Shown piece after piece: positions 41,614 to 43,426 of a stretch of 43,426 bases of DNA. The stretch spans positions 1-43,426 of the forward strand of contig JAUZOD010000036.1 of NCBI GenBank assembly GCA_030706635.1, given 5' to 3'. The notes under the pieces were generated by a model. It worked only from the letters and a program-made list of their open reading frames with translations. It did not search any database and was not told the origin of the DNA. The stretch's first letter is position 1; every line of letters begins with the position of its first letter. The stretch is from Bacteroidota bacterium. Its GTDB lineage: Bacteria > Bacteroidota > Bacteroidia > Chitinophagales > Chitinophagaceae. The translations under genes were made by a program, and so were the position numbers.

Positions 41614-42120
41614 TTATGACTTTCTGGTGTTATTGCACTTTTTGGTAAACACCCAGACACAGGCTATAAACGAGATTAATTGTGCAACGGCACGAAGTAG
41701 TCCCCAGAAATGAAATTTGTCAAAAGCATGTTGCACGAGCGTTTCATCATTCGCCATCGTTTGTACACTAAAAATAATGGGAAAAGTAAAAAAGGTCAAT
41801 ACAAGCCCGATGGTGGTGAAGAGGGTTGCCAGATGTACCGGTACCGCAATATGTTGAAAGCTGGCTTTATGTATTAGTACAATGGCTGTAATAGTAAATA
41901 GTAATATAAAACTGCCGAGGACTTCAAATGGATAGAGGTAGAGACCGTTGCCAAATTCCGCATACCGGCTGTAAGCAGCCCAGTTCATGACACTTAAGTG
42001 TCTCCAGGCAGGAACCTGCACCAGATACCGGTCCACACTGCCACCCGCCAGCAGGCCCGTAAGGATGCATGCTGCGGTTATCAAAGAATTGAACCATAAA
42101 ACCTCCTCTTTCTGCTCCAT
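41614..42120 (-). CDS. Four-helix membrane protein, DUF1772-like
   Basis: A 168-residue protein with four predicted helices (about 12-28, 63-85, 93-118, 138-158). The loop VPAWRHLSVMNWAAYSRYAE and the conserved helix ends suggest the DUF1772/anthrone-oxygenase-like group, but the match is loose. No signal peptide, no partner gene. An unknown function is the honest call. Confidence 0.75.
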   Translation of the reverse strand: MEQKEEVLWFNSLITAACILTGLLAGGSVDRYLVQVPAWRHLSVMNWAAYSRYAEFGNGLYLYPFEVLGSFILLFTITAIVLIHKASFQHIAVPVHLATLFTTIGLVLTFFTFPIIFSVQTMANDETLVQHAFDKFHFWGLLRAVAQLISFIACVWVFTKKCNNTRKS

Positions 42121-42261
42121 TTTGGTTTCGTTGAGATATTAGATGCGTAAATTATGTGGTCTTTGGGTAACGCTAAGGCTAACCGAATCGTATTTTATGG
42201 AGCATATTGTTCGCCGTTTGTTAAAATATTGCGTTTTATTCACGCGTAACCGGCATCCATA

Positions 42262-42954
42262 TCAATCAATAAGAGATACGCCATTTGCGTCTGTGGTAAG
42301 CACTTCACTGACGTAGTTCAGGAAGGGGCGCATTTTTTTGAATACATCGTTTACGGTATGTAAAAACCGGGGACTGACAACCTCCTTATCCGAAAATTCA
42401 ACCTTCAGAATAAATTGTTTATACCGGAGCAAATCAATCGCCGGGTGGTTTTTGGCATAACCCCGCGGAGCTGAGCTTAATTGTTCCCCGCTCATTTCCC
42501 CGAACGTATTGAAGAGGGATTTGCCGGCAAGCAACTTTCTCCAGTCCTTATAATTAAGATCAATATCCTGCCGGATTCTTTTCATATCGTTCGGTTCCGG
42601 ACCCCAAAAGCCACCGGCCAGAAATGTAGATCCGGGCTTAATATTAAAATAGTAGCCTCCCCGTAATTTTCTCGTGGCTCTTTTGAATGCTCCGCTCCAG
42701 TGGGTATTATAAGGTGTTTTGTCTTTTGAAAAGCGCACGTCTTTATAGATCCTGAATAGTGCGTCTTTACCGGAGGATGTTTCCAATCGGTCATGTCTAT
42801 TCATTTCGGCCAGTAAGGCATCCGTAAAGGCGATGATATTATCGCGCGCTTCGAGATACCGGTCTTTATGGTTATTGAACCAGTCCCGGTTATTGTTTTT
42901 TGAAAGTGTTTTTAGAAAATCAAGGGATTCTTTTTTTATAACCACTGATGCCAT
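42262..42954 (-). CDS. DUF2461 family protein
   Basis: A 230-residue cytoplasmic protein matching DUF2461 along its length: FLKTLSKNNNRDWFNNHKDRY, IYKDVRFSKDKTPYNTHW, GGYYFNIKPGSTFLAGGFWG and the late PRGYAKNHPAIDLLRYKQF. The family is widespread in bacteria with no proven function. The start ATG at 42954 is followed directly by the domain. It stands alone; the next minus-strand gene begins 141 bases after its stop. Confidence 0.92.
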   Translation of the reverse strand: MASVVIKKESLDFLKTLSKNNNRDWFNNHKDRYLEARDNIIAFTDALLAEMNRHDRLETSSGKDALFRIYKDVRFSKDKTPYNTHWSGAFKRATRKLRGGYYFNIKPGSTFLAGGFWGPEPNDMKRIRQDIDLNYKDWRKLLAGKSLFNTFGEMSGEQLSSAPRGYAKNHPAIDLLRYKQFILKVEFSDKEVVSPRFLHTVNDVFKKMRPFLNYVSEVLTTDANGVSLID

Positions 42955-43345
42955 AACTTATTCGTCTTTTATTTAAACCGGTTCGCGAATGCGGCCATAA
43001 CCCGATTCAAGGCCATGAGCGTCCATAAATTTACTGGATTATAAAACAAATTCAGCTTTAAGTAACGGTCCTGCATGGTCATTGGGTCTGAAAAGATATA
43101 TACTGAATCCGTCAGTCCGGAGGATCGAATTTCGCGCCTTACCATGGAAAAACAGTATAACCGGCGTTTCTAAAACGGCTATTCCTCAATATAGGTTCGT
43201 GATGAAATTGTAACGCGGACAACTATACGCAGTACCGTCCGTAGCAGGATTTGATCATGTATTCAATAATCTGATCTGTTGAAAGAGCAGGAATAAAAAA
43301 GGGGCCAGGATAAAAATCCAGCCCCGTTAAAAAATCCAATATCCT
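42955..43345. other. Intergenic region at the right end
   Basis: A 391-base stretch with no recognised gene. A hairpin at 43301-43325 is entered separately. I see no full -33/-7 promoter pair on the plus strand. It should contain the promoter of the DUF2461 gene (minus strand), but none is convincing. Confidence 0.5.
43301..43325. terminator. Hairpin near the right edge: minus-strand terminator or 5' leader element
   Basis: GGGGC (43301-43305) pairs with GCCCC (43321-43325) and GGAT (43308-43311) with ATCC (43316-43319), around AAAA, with a small internal loop. On the minus strand it is followed by six T (43300-43295), which makes it a fair terminator for a gene coming from beyond the window. 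On the plus strand it lies 21 bases before the ATG at 43346 and could be a leader hairpin. Confidence 0.5.
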
Positions 43346-43426
43346 ATGAAAAACCGCGTAGACATATGCCAACGGTATGCCAGAAATTTTTAGCCTTAAA
43401 AACAGCTGAATTCTGCCATTTCATCC
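43346..43426 (+). other. Possible 5' end of a gene leaving the window (disrupted or leader-type)
   Basis: ATCCT-ATG at 43346 opens MKNRVDICQRYARNF and then meets TAG at 43391. A second ATG at 43366, in another frame, opens MPTVCQKFLALKTAEFCHFI and stays open to the end. One more T in the T run at 43387-43391 would join both into a single reading, MKNRVDICQRYARNF plus LALKTAEFCHFI. Long basic N-terminal extensions of this sort precede the signal peptide in some SusC-type receptors of this group, but the window is too short to tell. Alternatives are a 15-residue leader peptide or chance. Confidence 0.3.

Noticed and set aside
1-43426. tRNA, rRNA, CRISPR arrays, insertion sequences or attachment sites
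   Set aside because: No cloverleaf, direct-repeat array, transposase frame or flanking duplicated target was recognised by reading; a covariance-model and repeat search would be needed to exclude short elements.

Overview
The window looks like a chromosomal segment of a free-living Bacteroidota bacterium, most likely of the Chitinophagaceae type. The evidence is a PorP/SprF protein beside a giant PKD protein with a type-B type IX secretion (T9SS) C-terminal signal, SusC-style carboxypeptidase-like domains, DUF4382 and DUF4397 surface proteins, many glycoside hydrolases with signal peptides, and start sites without clear Shine-Dalgarno sequences. I saw no rRNA, tRNA, CRISPR array, transposase or phage gene.

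Left part (1-9.7 kb): a secreted subtilisin-like protease, a small carboxypeptidase-like-domain protein and a TonB-dependent siderophore-type receptor lie on the plus strand. They converge with a compact minus-strand operon kaiC - kaiB - kaiB - PAS histidine kinase. This is a KaiA-less, clock-like signalling module with two diverged KaiB paralogues. A histone-H1-like Lys/Ala-rich protein is divergent from kaiC, followed by a small protein built from two copies of one motif.

Central part (9.9-28.9 kb): a carbohydrate-active region holding a GH36-type alpha-galactosidase, GH20 beta-hexosaminidase, GH29 alpha-fucosidase, phosphodiesterase/phosphatase, secreted VOC protein, FAH-family hydrolase, two-domain esterase, GH172 (DUF2961), GH32 fructanase and a GH9-CE4 fusion. 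No SusC/SusD pair lies among them. A two-gene ABC exporter is embedded. GH20 plus GH29 suggests amino-sugar/fucose glycans; GH172 plus GH32 suggests fructans; GH9-CE4 suggests beta-glucans carrying acetyl groups.

Right part (28.9-43.4 kb): a YdjM-like membrane protein, the T9SS PKD-protein/PorP-SprF pair, an internally deleted alpha/beta-hydrolase relic, two tandem 174-residue paralogues with a shared upstream block, a Dph6-like ATP-pyrophosphatase, a DoxX-like membrane protein, a DUF4382 lipoprotein, a DUF4397 lipoprotein, a short relic of a membrane-protein C-terminus, a four-helix membrane protein and a DUF2461 protein. The last 130 bases carry a hairpin and what may be the disrupted or leader-type 5' end of a gene running out of the window.

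Function calls rest on motifs read by eye. No database search was run.
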